64,000 bases of DNA from Psychrobacillus sp. INOP01 (GTDB lineage Bacteria > Bacillota > Bacilli > Bacillales_A > Planococcaceae): positions 1-64,000 of the forward strand of contig NZ_CP073315.1 in assembly GCF_018140925.1 (NCBI RefSeq). The letters are read 5' to 3'. Of this stretch, positions 33,223 to 41,235 are shown piece by piece. The notes beneath the pieces were generated by a model that saw only the letters and a program-made list of their open reading frames with translations, was not told the DNA's origin and did no database searches. Position 1 is the first letter of the stretch. Every line of letters begins with the position of its first letter. The position numbers were made by a program, and so were the translations under genes.

Positions 33223-33744
33223 GTGGAGCAAGAAGAATTAACTAAATGGTTTGATGAATATGGCGAATCCATTTTAACCTACATACTATTAATATTGAAA
33301 GACTACCAACATGCAGAAGATTTAACGCAAGAAACTTTTATAAAAGCTTATAAAAATCAACATAAATTTGAACAGAAATCGACGGTGAAAACGTGGTTAT
33401 TCTCTATCGCTTTTAATGTGATAAATGACTACTTTCGAAAAAAACATCCGTTACAACATTATTTGGGTATAACATTAGCAGAACAAGACTACAAACCAAT
33501 ACCTGAACAAATTGTAGTAATGAATGATCAAACTGAACAATTATATAGGTCCATTCAACAATTAAAACCTTCTTACAGACATGTGATCATTTTACGGAAG
33601 TTAAAAGAATTCTCTACGGAGGAATCATCTATCATTCTAAACTGGTCTGAAAGTAAAGTGAAAATGACTTTAAAAAGAGCTTTAGCAGATCTTAAAAATG
33701 AATTATTAAATGGAGGGTTTACCTATGAAAACTTTCTTAGATGA
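33223..33744 (+). CDS. ECF-type RNA polymerase sigma factor
   Basis: A 173-residue group 4 sigma factor. Region 2 contains DYQHAEDLTQETFIKAYKN and TVKTWLFSIAFNVINDYFRK. Region 4 is LKPSYRHVIILRKLKEFSTE then ILNWSESKVKMTLKRALADL. The GTG at 33223 has AGAGGTG at good distance; 33214 is the alternative. The next gene overlaps by 20 bases and encodes a membrane protein that is probably its anti-sigma factor. The stimulus is unknown. Confidence 0.9.
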   Translation: MEQEELTKWFDEYGESILTYILLILKDYQHAEDLTQETFIKAYKNQHKFEQKSTVKTWLFSIAFNVINDYFRKKHPLQHYLGITLAEQDYKPIPEQIVVMNDQTEQLYRSIQQLKPSYRHVIILRKLKEFSTEESSIILNWSESKVKMTLKRALADLKNELLNGGFTYENFLR

Positions 33745-34441
33745 ACAATTTAGTGAGTTGGAACAAGAATTAAAGATGACAAACAAATCCAAAAGTCTAT
33801 TAAGAAATAAAGTATTGCAGAATACAGTTATAATCAAAAAACGTGATCTTAAAAATAATCGTGTTTGGCAATACAATACTATCACTGTCATATTAATAGC
33901 AACTGTCATAATATTTCTTGCTACACAGTCATTAGATACTTTAAGGCATACTACAAATAAAGTGTCATATGGCAATGAGATATTTGAACCATCAGAAGTT
34001 AAAATGAAGGATAAAGTAGTAGTACAAGATTATATTGAATTTACAATACAAAGTAATGAATTGGGGGAAATAATTTATCCATCAAATTTAGGAGTTGCAC
34101 CTATTACTCCTATGTATATGTTTAATGGTAACAAGGGTGAAATTTGGTTAGATATATTAGTAACTGTAAGAAATACATCATCTACTGAGTTATCTGAGGC
34201 AGGTGATTTTATGGATATTAAAATTATCTATGATGATAGAGAAGAATTTAGCTCATTTACTAGGTTTGAAAGAGTAGGAGAGAGTAAATTCACTAGTTTG
34301 AATAACTCGATTATTAAACCATTGCAGACTAGAGTGGTTCATTTTTTAACCTCTGTTCCAGCAAGTATAGAAAAAGATGGTAAACCATTGAAAGCAATAA
34401 TAACAGCCAACGGGGAAAATTATGAGTATGTAATTCGATAA
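33725..34441 (+). CDS. Probable anti-sigma factor, single-pass membrane protein
   Basis: A 238-residue protein. The cytoplasmic part (1-45, FLDEQFSELEQELKMTNKSK) is short and charged. One membrane helix lies at about 50-67 (ITVILIATVIIFLATQS). The rest is an extracellular beta-rich domain with WLDILVTVRNTSSTELSEAG, like DUF4179/DUF4352-type sensor domains. The start at 33725 uses GGAGGG inside the end of the sigma gene. The 20-base overlap with the sigma gene and the topology are the evidence for an anti-sigma role; sequence alone does not prove it. Confidence 0.72.
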   Translation: MKTFLDEQFSELEQELKMTNKSKSLLRNKVLQNTVIIKKRDLKNNRVWQYNTITVILIATVIIFLATQSLDTLRHTTNKVSYGNEIFEPSEVKMKDKVVVQDYIEFTIQSNELGEIIYPSNLGVAPITPMYMFNGNKGEIWLDILVTVRNTSSTELSEAGDFMDIKIIYDDREEFSSFTRFERVGESKFTSLNNSIIKPLQTRVVHFLTSVPASIEKDGKPLKAIITANGENYEYVIR

Positions 34442-34482
34442 CGTAAGAATAAAGTATAATTTGATGATTTTAAAATCACGTT

Positions 34483-34515
34483 CTTAAATTAACGAGGCAG
34501 TTTAGTTGAAGAAGG
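34483..34515 (+). repeat. Dispersed repeat, right module
   Basis: TTAAATTAACGAGGCAGTTT then AGTTGAAGAAGG. Confidence 0.65.
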
Positions 34516-34559
34516 ATTTTCTGTTCATATTCACCACAACCGTCCGTACCACTTAATGA

Positions 34560-34709
34560 AACGAATTAGACGAGGAATTTAGCCACTCTTTGTATTGAAT
34601 GCCACAAAAGGATTCACAACATAAGAATTATGACAGTGTATTGAAAATGTCAGTTATCAAGAAACTAAGCGAATACCTAGAAAAGCTAAAAGAAAGCGAC
34701 AGAACCTGA
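34560..34709 (+). pseudogene. Coding-like remnant, unassigned
   Basis: NELDEEFSHSLY, stop, MPQKDSQHKNYDSVLKMSVI then KKLSEYLEKLKESDRT and a stop. Helical, charged, no start codon with a ribosome site. It ends where the group II intron-like fragment begins. Confidence 0.35.
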
Positions 34710-34711
34710 TA

Positions 34712-34800
34712 AATAGAACACCGTGGGAAGGGAAACTTTCGCGCACGGTGTGGAGGAGGGGGAAAAAGGGACAGAGTGCTTTATAAAAGTAAAAGACCGC
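34712..34800 (+). mobile_element. Possible 3' remnant of a group II intron (domain V-like)
   Basis: ACACCGTG (34719-34726) pairs with GCGCACGGTGT around GGGAAGGGAAACTTTC, followed by GGAGGAGGGGG. This stem, its GAAA-type tip and the purine-rich tail resemble domain V and its 3' flank in bacterial group II introns. No reverse transcriptase is nearby. The identification is by pattern only. Confidence 0.35.
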
Positions 34801-34813
34801 TTTTATTTATTCC

Positions 34814-34848
34814 TAGGCGCATGAATTCATTCATGCGCCTATTCTATT
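34814..34848 (+). terminator. Terminator-like hairpin
   Basis: TAGGCGCATGAA/TTCATGCGCCTA, a perfect 12-bp stem with TTCA loop, then TTCTATTTT. The stretch 34849-35100 holds nothing else that I can identify. Confidence 0.6.
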
Positions 34849-35112
34849 TTCATTTAGTGAGAACGTATGGGCTATTTGGTTATTTAACCTATGTAAGTTG
34901 AGTAAATGAAGCGAATGCGCCGTAGCAGAATCAATGAAATGTTTACAAGCCGTTCTGCACTTTTCTTATATACGCATTTGACTACATTTATCAGGCGTCT
35001 TCATCACTTATAAAAAAATACGTAAAATGGTGAAACGAAAGAAGCCTTCGTTCGTCAAATTAGCCGACAGTCCACATAGTGGTAAGTTGAAAAATAGAGG
35101 AGGAACTTTCTT

Positions 35113-35679
35113 ATGAAAAAAATGCTTGGAATATTGATAGGTGCACTGGTTGTTTTTGCAATGGTGGGCTGTTCAAGTACAGGGAAAAATGAAGGTGGAA
35201 CATCTACGCCTGACGTCAAAGTCAAAGACATAATGGTTAGTATTAAGGCACAAATTGTACAAGATATAAAAGATGCAGGTTTTGATGATGGACAATCAGA
35301 TGAACAAATTCTTCAAGGGTACGTGGAAACAAATTTAGTGGATACTGCAACTGACGATCTATTTGGACAAATGTTTTTTGAACGAACTGGGCTTGATAAA
35401 GAGTTGCTTGCAGAAGGTTCAATGTATATCTCTATGTTTAATATCAATGCAGATGAAATCATCGTTTTAAAAGCAAAGGATGATAAGAGTGTGGATACCC
35501 TGAAGGCGTCGTTGCAAAAAGAATTAGATGCACAAATTCAAACCTGGGAACGCTATCTCCCGGAGCAATATGAAAAAGTAAAAAACAATGTGTTAAAAAC
35601 CAAAGGGAATTACATTCTATATGTGACCTATGACAATGTAGATGCAGTAGAGAAGATTTTTGATGAAAAAGTAAAATAA
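35113..35679 (+). CDS. DUF4358 lipoprotein
   Basis: A 188-residue lipoprotein. The signal peptide ends in the lipobox AMVGC (Cys20). The mature domain is DUF4358: VKDIMVSIKAQIVQDIKDAG, then YISMFNINADEIIVLKAKDD and KGNYILYVTYDNVDAVEKIF. DUF4358 genes commonly stand beside MBOAT acyltransferases, as here. It is the first gene of a three-gene operon (next start 62 bases on). It probably helps the surface acetylation machinery; the exact job is unknown. GGAGGA precedes the start. Confidence 0.85.
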   Translation: MKKMLGILIGALVVFAMVGCSSTGKNEGGTSTPDVKVKDIMVSIKAQIVQDIKDAGFDDGQSDEQILQGYVETNLVDTATDDLFGQMFFERTGLDKELLAEGSMYISMFNINADEIIVLKAKDDKSVDTLKASLQKELDAQIQTWERYLPEQYEKVKNNVLKTKGNYILYVTYDNVDAVEKIFDEKVK

Positions 35680-35741
35680 CCTTTAAAGGCGCTAAAGAAG
35701 CACCTTTATACATAACATAGCAGAAACTAAGGAGTGGTTGT

Positions 35742-37151
35742 GTGGTATTCAGTAGCATATTATTTCTGTTTTTCTTTTTACCAACTACATTGCTCCTTTA
35801 TTTTTGTGGTTCAAGAAAGATGAAAAATGGTATTCTTCTTGTTGTGAGTCTGTTTTTTTATGCCTGGGGAGAACCTATTTATATTTTTTTAATGATTTTT
35901 TCGGCTGTAATAGATTATCTTCACGGGTTGTTTATTCAAAAGTATCGTTTAACGTCGCCGTTCAAAGCAAAGCTCGGTCTATTGTCGTCGATTATTATCA
36001 ATCTAGGTATATTATCTTTTTTCAAATATGCTGATTTTCTTATTGATAATATAAACAACTTAATGGGTTTGAAGCTAAATACACTCGATCTTCCACTACC
36101 TATTGGTTTATCTTTTTACACGTTTCAAACAATGTCGTATGCAATTGATGTGTACCGTGGAAAAGTGAAGGCACAACGAAATCCGTTCACGCTTGCGTTG
36201 TACATTTGTTTATTTCCACAGCTTATTGCGGGACCTATTGTCCGCTATGAAATTATTGAACACGAGTTGAAAAATAGGAGAGTCACTCTGGATCAATTTT
36301 CAGATGGTGTTAGAATCTTTTTAATTGGTCTTGGAAAAAAGGTATTGCTTGCGAATAGTATTGGATTTCTATGGAGTGAAATTCAGCAGCAAAGTCCTGC
36401 CGAATTATCAGTACTGTCAGCGTGGATGGGGATTGCAGCGTTTGGATTACAGCTCTTTTTCGACTTTAGTGGTTATTCAGATATGGCGATTGGTTTGGGG
36501 AAAATGTTTGGCTTCAGTTTTCCGCAAAACTTCAATTATCCGTTTGTTTCGAGAAGTATCACGGAGTTCTGGCGAAGATGGCATATGACACTTGGTACCT
36601 GGTTTCGAGACTATGTGTATATCCCGCTCGGTGGCAGTAGAAAAGGGAAGTACAGACTCTACCTAAACTTATTCATCGTTTGGGGTCTGACGGGCTTATG
36701 GCATGGTGCCTCTTGGAATTTCGTGGCTTGGGGTCTGTACTTTGGTGTAGTAATTGCGATCGAAAAGGCAGGACTGCTGGTGCTGCTTGAGAAAATACAT
36801 CCAATTTTTCAACATATTTACGCGTTTGTCATTGTGATGATAAGTTGGACATTATTCGTTTTTGAAGACCTTTCCATGAGCCTGGCCTATTTGAAAATCA
36901 TGTTTGGTTTTTCGGGACAAGCATTGGGAAATGAGAGATTCATGTATGACATATACACCAATGCAATCCTTTTCTTATTGGCGTTTTTGGGGATGATTCC
37001 AATTTGGAAAGTGTTGAGGACTAGACTAAACCGTTGGCATAAAATAATTGACGATATTGTGATTCCTATATTTTATTTAGTTATTCTCGTATTATCGACT
37101 GCTTATTTAGTGGATGATTCGTACAACCCATTTCTTTATTTTCGTTTCTAG
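35742..37151 (+). CDS. MBOAT-family O-acyltransferase (AlgI/DltB-like)
   Basis: A 469-residue membrane-bound O-acyltransferase with about ten helices. Family marks are YTFQTMSYAIDVYRGK, FPQLIAGPIVRYEIIE, FDFSGYSDMAIGLGKMFGF, FWRRWHMTLGTWFRDYVYIP and the catalytic His in GLWHGASWNFVAWG. It moves acyl groups, usually acetyl, across the membrane to an exopolysaccharide or cell-wall polymer. It starts with GTG and is followed 11 bases later by a DHHW protein, the usual partner. Confidence 0.93.
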   Translation: MVFSSILFLFFFLPTTLLLYFCGSRKMKNGILLVVSLFFYAWGEPIYIFLMIFSAVIDYLHGLFIQKYRLTSPFKAKLGLLSSIIINLGILSFFKYADFLIDNINNLMGLKLNTLDLPLPIGLSFYTFQTMSYAIDVYRGKVKAQRNPFTLALYICLFPQLIAGPIVRYEIIEHELKNRRVTLDQFSDGVRIFLIGLGKKVLLANSIGFLWSEIQQQSPAELSVLSAWMGIAAFGLQLFFDFSGYSDMAIGLGKMFGFSFPQNFNYPFVSRSITEFWRRWHMTLGTWFRDYVYIPLGGSRKGKYRLYLNLFIVWGLTGLWHGASWNFVAWGLYFGVVIAIEKAGLLVLLEKIHPIFQHIYAFVIVMISWTLFVFEDLSMSLAYLKIMFGFSGQALGNERFMYDIYTNAILFLLAFLGMIPIWKVLRTRLNRWHKIIDDIVIPIFYLVILVLSTAYLVDDSYNPFLYFRF

Positions 37152-37162
37152 GAGGTAATGCA

Positions 37163-38296
37163 TTGACGATACGTAAAAGAATATTTGTAGGTGTGTTTCT
37201 TCTATTTATTTTTGGAATTGGGTTATTCAATATAGTGTCTAATGACCGTTCTTTTTCAGAGAGGGAAAACCGTCCATTAGCACAAATGCCTGAATGGACA
37301 GTGGATAATTTTATTTCTGGTAAGTTCACGACGCGTTTTGAGACATATCTGTCTGATCAGTTTGTCTGGAAGGATAACTGGGTGAAGCTAAAGGCGATGG
37401 CGGAAAGGGCTTCCTTGAAAAAAGAAAATAACGGAGTGTTCTTTGGCAAAGATGGAATTCTCATTGAGTCGTTTGAAAAAACTGGCGATCAGTTTGATAA
37501 AAACATAGACTACGTGAAAAATTTTGCAGCCTATGCGAAGGGGATACAGTCATATGTATTGTTGGCTCCAACCGCGGTTGCATTCTATGAGGATAAGTTG
37601 CCGCTTTTTGCACAAACTGCAAGCGAAGTAGATGCATATGAAACCACAAAAGAAGAACTAGCTTCTTTTGTGGAAGTGATTGATGTATACGATGCGCTCA
37701 AATTACATAGCAATGAGGAGATTTACTTCAAAACTGACCACCATTGGACGATGCGTGGTGCCTATTTTGCTTATAGGGAAGCCGCGAAAGTCATGGGCAT
37801 CAAACCGTATGAAGAAGATGATTTTCAGATTAAAACGGTATCGGACAGTTTTTATGGCACATTGCACGCTAAGGCCAATACAATTGACATTAAGGCGGAC
37901 AAGATTGATGTCTATTTGCCAAAATTTGAGGCTACTCAAACGGTGACTTATGAAGATGGCAAGCAGTCGAATTCACTGTATGAATGGGATTATCTCGATA
38001 AGAAAGATAAGTATTCGTTATTCCTTGATGGTAATCATACGCTTGTCACGATCAAAACAGGAGTCAAGAATGACCGAAAGTTAGCGGTAATTAAAGACTC
38101 TTATGCACATGCGTTCATCCCTTTTTTAGCGAATCACTTTGGGGAAATCCATATAGTTGATCTCCGCTATTATCATGGGGATGTGCTGACGTATTTGAAT
38201 GATCATAAGATCTCAGAAGTGTTATTTTTGTACAATGTAGCTAATTTTACCAAGGACCCGAATGTGGTTTGGCTATCGCAAAGTATATGGAAATAG
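37163..38296 (+). CDS. DHHW-motif (AlgX/AlgJ-like) surface acetyltransferase
   Basis: A 377-residue protein with an N-terminal membrane anchor (about 7-23) and a large outer domain. The DHHW motif is in FKTDHHWTMRGAYFAY (about 190-205), and the serine region is VIKDSYAHAFIPFLANHFGE. These match the SGNH-like AlgJ/AlgX fold that takes acetyl groups from the MBOAT partner and puts them on a glycan. It is the last gene of the operon, and a strong terminator follows. TTG/GTG choice at the start is uncertain by a few codons. Confidence 0.9.
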   Translation: MTIRKRIFVGVFLLFIFGIGLFNIVSNDRSFSERENRPLAQMPEWTVDNFISGKFTTRFETYLSDQFVWKDNWVKLKAMAERASLKKENNGVFFGKDGILIESFEKTGDQFDKNIDYVKNFAAYAKGIQSYVLLAPTAVAFYEDKLPLFAQTASEVDAYETTKEELASFVEVIDVYDALKLHSNEEIYFKTDHHWTMRGAYFAYREAAKVMGIKPYEEDDFQIKTVSDSFYGTLHAKANTIDIKADKIDVYLPKFEATQTVTYEDGKQSNSLYEWDYLDKKDKYSLFLDGNHTLVTIKTGVKNDRKLAVIKDSYAHAFIPFLANHFGEIHIVDLRYYHGDVLTYLNDHKISEVLFLYNVANFTKDPNVVWLSQSIWK

Positions 38297-38340
38297 TTTG
38301 TTTGTCGATAAGATGTCGAAACTGTATAATAATAAGAAAA

Positions 38341-38379
38341 GTAGTTACTTTACTCCAGCAGAGTAGAGTAACTACTTTT
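38341..38379 (+). terminator. Rho-independent terminator of the DUF4358-MBOAT-DHHW operon
   Basis: GTAGTTACTTTACTC/GAGTAGAGTAACTAC, 15-bp stem with one G-T pair, then TTTT. Confidence 0.85.
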
Positions 38380-38394
38380 GCGCTTGGCTCGCCT

Positions 38395-38500
38395 TTATCT
38401 AACGGGTGAAAGTCCCATATGCCGGAGTGGCGGAAATGTATAGCAGACTGGTATTGATATCGCGAGGTTCTGTGCGGAGGACCAAAAGGCACAATAATCC
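38395..38500 (+). mobile_element. GC-rich structured fragment, possibly group II intron domain I
   Basis: GGGTGAAAGTCCCATATG, GCGGAAATGTATAGCAG, GTTCTGTGCGGAGGACC. The GTGAAAGTCC type phrase and GC content are like the 5' half of group II introns. It ends where the homology of the truncated STAS gene begins. Pattern-based only. Confidence 0.3.
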
Positions 38501-38509
38501 CAACAAGAG

Positions 38510-38872
38510 ATGATTATTGAACTAAGTGCACCAGTCATTAAATTAAAGAGCACCACAGCTTTGTTACCACTAGTTGGAGAAATTGACACAAATAGAGCCA
38601 AAGTAATTTTAGAATCAACACTAAAACAATGTGCTAAATTGCAAATCAATCACTTATACATTGATTTGTTAGGTGTTCCAGTTGTAGACACAATGGTTGC
38701 ACATCAACTTTTTCAGATGATCAATGCGCTAAAATTAATTGGAGTAAGTACATCATTATCAGGAGTGAGTCCAAGTATCGCACAAACAACAATACAACTA
38801 GGGATTGATTTTAAGGATATAAAAACTTATTCTAGTATTGAACAAGCTATGAGTACACATAATAATCATTGA
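38510..38872 (+). CDS. RsbR-type STAS domain protein, N-terminal domain missing
   Basis: A 120-residue STAS domain. ELSAPVIKLKSTTALLPLVG, EIDTNRAKVILE and GVPVVDTMVAHQLF correspond to the C-terminal half of RsbR-type stressosome proteins, including both Thr phosphorylation positions (EIDT and VVDT). The usual N-terminal globin-like sensor domain is absent. Codons before the ATG (QQE) still fit the RsbR linker. The gene appears cut at its 5' end by the structured fragment at 38395-38500. No ribosome site is visible, so expression is doubtful. Confidence 0.75.
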   Translation: MIIELSAPVIKLKSTTALLPLVGEIDTNRAKVILESTLKQCAKLQINHLYIDLLGVPVVDTMVAHQLFQMINALKLIGVSTSLSGVSPSIAQTTIQLGIDFKDIKTYSSIEQAMSTHNNH

Positions 38873-38876
38873 TAAA

Positions 38877-38903
38877 GGCGTTCCATTAGGAACGTTCTTT
38901 TTA
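38877..38903 (+). terminator. Rho-independent terminator
   Basis: GCGTTCC/GGAACGT stem with ATTA loop and T-run, 5 bases after the STAS stop. Confidence 0.8.
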
Positions 38904-38935
38904 TTATGGAAATTTAACTAGTGAAGTTGCAATCG

Positions 38936-38961
38936 CCACTCCTTTACATTATAAGGAGTGG
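38936..38961 (+). terminator. Second hairpin
   Basis: CCACTCCTT/AAGGAGTGG stem with TACATTAT loop. The bases after it carry a broken small membrane-protein frame (ENKFFVGLFN, stop, LIFSIILWALIFGMIL) to about 39070. Confidence 0.5.
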
Positions 38962-39164
38962 TTATTTGGAAAATAAGTTTTTCGTGGGGCTATTTAACTG
39001 ATTAATTTTCAGTATTATATTGTGGGCTTTAATTTTTGGAATGATTCTTATTCAAAAAACAATTTATTGATTGGGCTGCTTGGTTGTCTGATTGAGAGTT
39101 ACCTTACATATTTTTAAAGAAGATTGCGAAGTGGATCATTGGGTTGCTTAGGCGACTCTTTTTT

Positions 39165-39200
39165 TCTTAATAATCTATAGCAGCAGGTTAGCTTAACAAG
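39165..39200 (+). repeat. Dispersed repeat, right module
   Basis: TAATCTATAGCAGCAGGTTA then GCTTAACAAG. Confidence 0.55.
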
Positions 39201-39364
39201 AATCGTCGGCTAAATTGAGAAACAAACAGGGTTAATAATTCCATCAGATTGTAAAGCGTTTCTGAAAATAACTAATTGGTGTCGATTATTTAAATGATGG
39301 AGGAGAAATCAAACTTATAGCTTAAAACAAATTATCGAATTTAATGAACACTATGACCAATCGC

Positions 39365-39393
39365 ATTGAACTAACGACACAGTTTACTAAGTG
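39365..39393 (+). repeat. Dispersed repeat, right module, diverged
   Basis: ATTGAACTAACGACACAGTTT then ACTAAGTG. Confidence 0.5.
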
Positions 39394-39476
39394 AAAATAG
39401 TTATGTTTTTAATAACATACAAGACAATGAAGGTGTAAAATATATTTGACACTTTATTTGTCTTGTTTTATTATTT

Positions 39477-39500
39477 AGGTGTAAAAGGTTTTTTACACCT
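39477..39500. promoter_or_regulatory. Operator for the XRE regulator
   Basis: AGGTGTAAAA/TTTTTACACCT palindrome. A second half-site pair, GTGTAAAA (39433-39440) and GACAC (39448-39452), lies 30 bases upstream. Both precede the regulator start, so autoregulation is likely. Confidence 0.55.
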
Positions 39501-39525
39501 TGAGAATATGGCGGTGGAATATGGA

Positions 39526-39741
39526 ATGGAAAATAGAATTAAGGAGTACAGAGAAAAAAACAGTTTTTCACAAGGGAAATTAGCAGAGTTATGTAATGTA
39601 AGTAGGCAGACGATTAACGCTATTGAGAACAATAAATATGATCCAAGTTTGCAGTTGGCATTTGATATTGCAAAGTATTTAGGAATCACTATGGAGGATT
39701 TATTTATACCATTGGTGAATGGAGGAAAAAAGAATGGATAA
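39526..39741 (+). CDS. XRE-family transcriptional regulator, short
   Basis: A 71-residue helix-turn-helix protein of the YgzD/YvaO kind: [20 protein letters not shown] then [20 protein letters not shown] and [16 protein letters not shown]. The start 39526 has GGTGGA at the right distance; earlier starts in the frame overlap the operator. The stop overlaps the start of a membrane-protein gene by 8 bases. This regulator/membrane pair is common in Bacillus; the signal is not known. Confidence 0.88.
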   Translation: MENRIKEYREKNSFSQGKLAELCNVSRQTINAIENNKYDPSLQLAFDIAKYLGITMEDLFIPLVNGGKKNG

Positions 39742-40126
39742 ATCAAAAAAAATCATTGTTATTTTAAGCTTTACGTTATTTTGTATATTAGCGGGAACCA
39801 CCATATACAGATGGGGGCGATATGGAACTATAGATGGTAATTCTATATTCTTTAGTTTTCTTGCCTTAACATATTTTTTTAATTCTCTTAATTGGGGTAA
39901 TCACGAAGGTGCTAATGAGAAAGACGAATTAGACAAGCATATTGAAACCCAAAGTGCAAAGATAGGTTATTTTGTGTTAATGGTGTTGTCAGGTTTAATT
40001 CTTTTTATCTCTGAAGGAGTAACTAATTTTAATGATATTGAGAACTTTCCATTGCTTATTGTGGTTGGTCTTACATTTGTAACACTTCCGATTACAGAGT
40101 TTGTATATTCCAAAAAGTATAAATAA
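39734..40126 (+). CDS. Four-helix membrane protein coupled to the XRE regulator
   Basis: A 130-residue membrane protein. Hydrophobic segments lie at about 7-24, 35-52, 75-93 and 103-121, with an acidic loop ([20 protein letters not shown]) in between. The loop resembles DUF2178-like proteins found behind small HTH genes. The start is at 39734 with GGAGG inside the regulator gene, so translation is probably coupled. The function is unknown. Confidence 0.75.
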   Translation: MDKSKKIIVILSFTLFCILAGTTIYRWGRYGTIDGNSIFFSFLALTYFFNSLNWGNHEGANEKDELDKHIETQSAKIGYFVLMVLSGLILFISEGVTNFNDIENFPLLIVVGLTFVTLPITEFVYSKKYK

Positions 40127-40150
40127 TATAACCCTCTAATATTGAAATCC

Positions 40151-40215
40151 CTTGTTAAACTAATGGAGTGCGGCTGATTTTTCTTGTTGAACTAACGCAA
40201 TATAATACTTCAACA
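40151..40215 (+). repeat. Dispersed repeat, diverged unit
   Basis: CTTGTTAAACTAATGGAGTG, TTTTTCTTGTTGAACTAACG, then CAATATAATACTTCAAC, where the second stem arm has decayed. Confidence 0.6.
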
Positions 40216-40286
40216 TGAACTATGGATTTTCATGGTAAAGTTAGATAAAATTATGTGACGAAATTTGTACAAAAAGGGGTTTTTAC

Positions 40287-40520
40287 ATGGGAAAACGAAA
40301 ATTATCAATTATAGTATTTTTATTAAGTCTTTTTTCATTACTTATTTCGGTAAAATTATTTTGGAATTTAGGTATTTTTGTTGATGAGTATGGTTTAAGC
40401 CCTGATATTGTTGATGGCGGAGGCTTTTGGCTTACAATGGATTGGCTAAGGTTATTATTACTGTTATTGCTATGTGTAGTATCTGGTATTAGTATTTTTA
40501 GCGCTACACAAAATAAGTGA
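40287..40520 (+). CDS. Small two-helix membrane protein
   Basis: A 77-residue protein. Helix 1 is at about 6-24, followed by an outer loop (GIFVDEYGLSPDIVDGGGFW). Helix 2 is at about 54-72 and very Leu-rich (LRLLLLLLLCVV). AGGGG lies upstream. No family recognised. It is a single gene between repeat modules. Confidence 0.65.
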   Translation: MGKRKLSIIVFLLSLFSLLISVKLFWNLGIFVDEYGLSPDIVDGGGFWLTMDWLRLLLLLLLCVVSGISIFSATQNK

Positions 40521-40535
40521 AACAAACGTAAATAG

Positions 40536-40652
40536 GCTAGGTATTATATTACTGCTGAAGCTGGTTTAACATTAGAGTTTCAAAAAATAGGAGAACGAAT
40601 TATAGTTGATGAAGAAGGAATGGAATATTTTACTTCAAAATATCCTGAGTAA
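40536..40652 (+). pseudogene. C-terminal gene remnant, unassigned
   Basis: The frame reads YYITAEAGLTLEFQKIGERI then IVDEEGMEYFTSKYPE and a stop. It looks like the end of a small soluble protein; no start is present and I cannot name the family with confidence. Confidence 0.35.
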
Positions 40653-40759
40653 TAATATTAAAGTGAATTCCACATAGTTCTTATTGGACAAAAGCAGAGG
40701 TAAAATTCAACAATGTTCATTTAAGCTGTGAAATATGTATATAAGAGAGGTTTTCTTAA

Positions 40760-41044
40760 ATGATATTACCCATTTTTATAATATTAGCACTTGCAATTGT
40801 TTGTTTATCTTTGTATCTAACTAAGAGGAATAAGTTAAATAGAATAATAAATGGTATTATATTGATATTATCGGTTTTAACGTATCCTTTATTTTTACCT
40901 TTGTTACATGAAACTAAGGTGCTTCAAGGAATAGAAGGAACAGCAACTTTAATGCTTTTTTATTTTATTATATTGTTAGGTGGAATTATCACAGTTATTG
41001 CAGGCCTTTTCACAAAAACGAAATTAAGTGAAAGTAATAAATAA
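40760..41044 (+). CDS. Three-helix membrane protein, unknown
   Basis: A 94-residue membrane protein with segments at about 3-19, 31-48 and 61-83, and basic patches after helix 1 (TKRNKLNR) and at the end (TKTKLSESNK). AGAGAGG precedes the ATG. It is not recognised. There is no repeat directly beside it. Confidence 0.65.
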   Translation: MILPIFIILALAIVCLSLYLTKRNKLNRIINGIILILSVLTYPLFLPLLHETKVLQGIEGTATLMLFYFIILLGGIITVIAGLFTKTKLSESNK

Positions 41045-41235
41045 AAATCCAATACAAGCAATGGGTGGCTCAGTGAAATATAGAGATGATAATATAGCTC
41101 TCTTTTCTTGTTTAGCTTAAGATCCAGGTTTGTGGAAGAATATGCGATTAAGTTGGACTGTTGGAAGTTTATTAACTGTTCGCTATTTGGTGAAAACTTG
41201 AAAAAATAAAAGTGAATTATAGGAAGTGCTGAAAA

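Noticed and set aside
35804-36588. Plus-strand frames inside the MBOAT gene
   Set aside because: They are other-frame shadows; the MBOAT frame has full-length family motifs.
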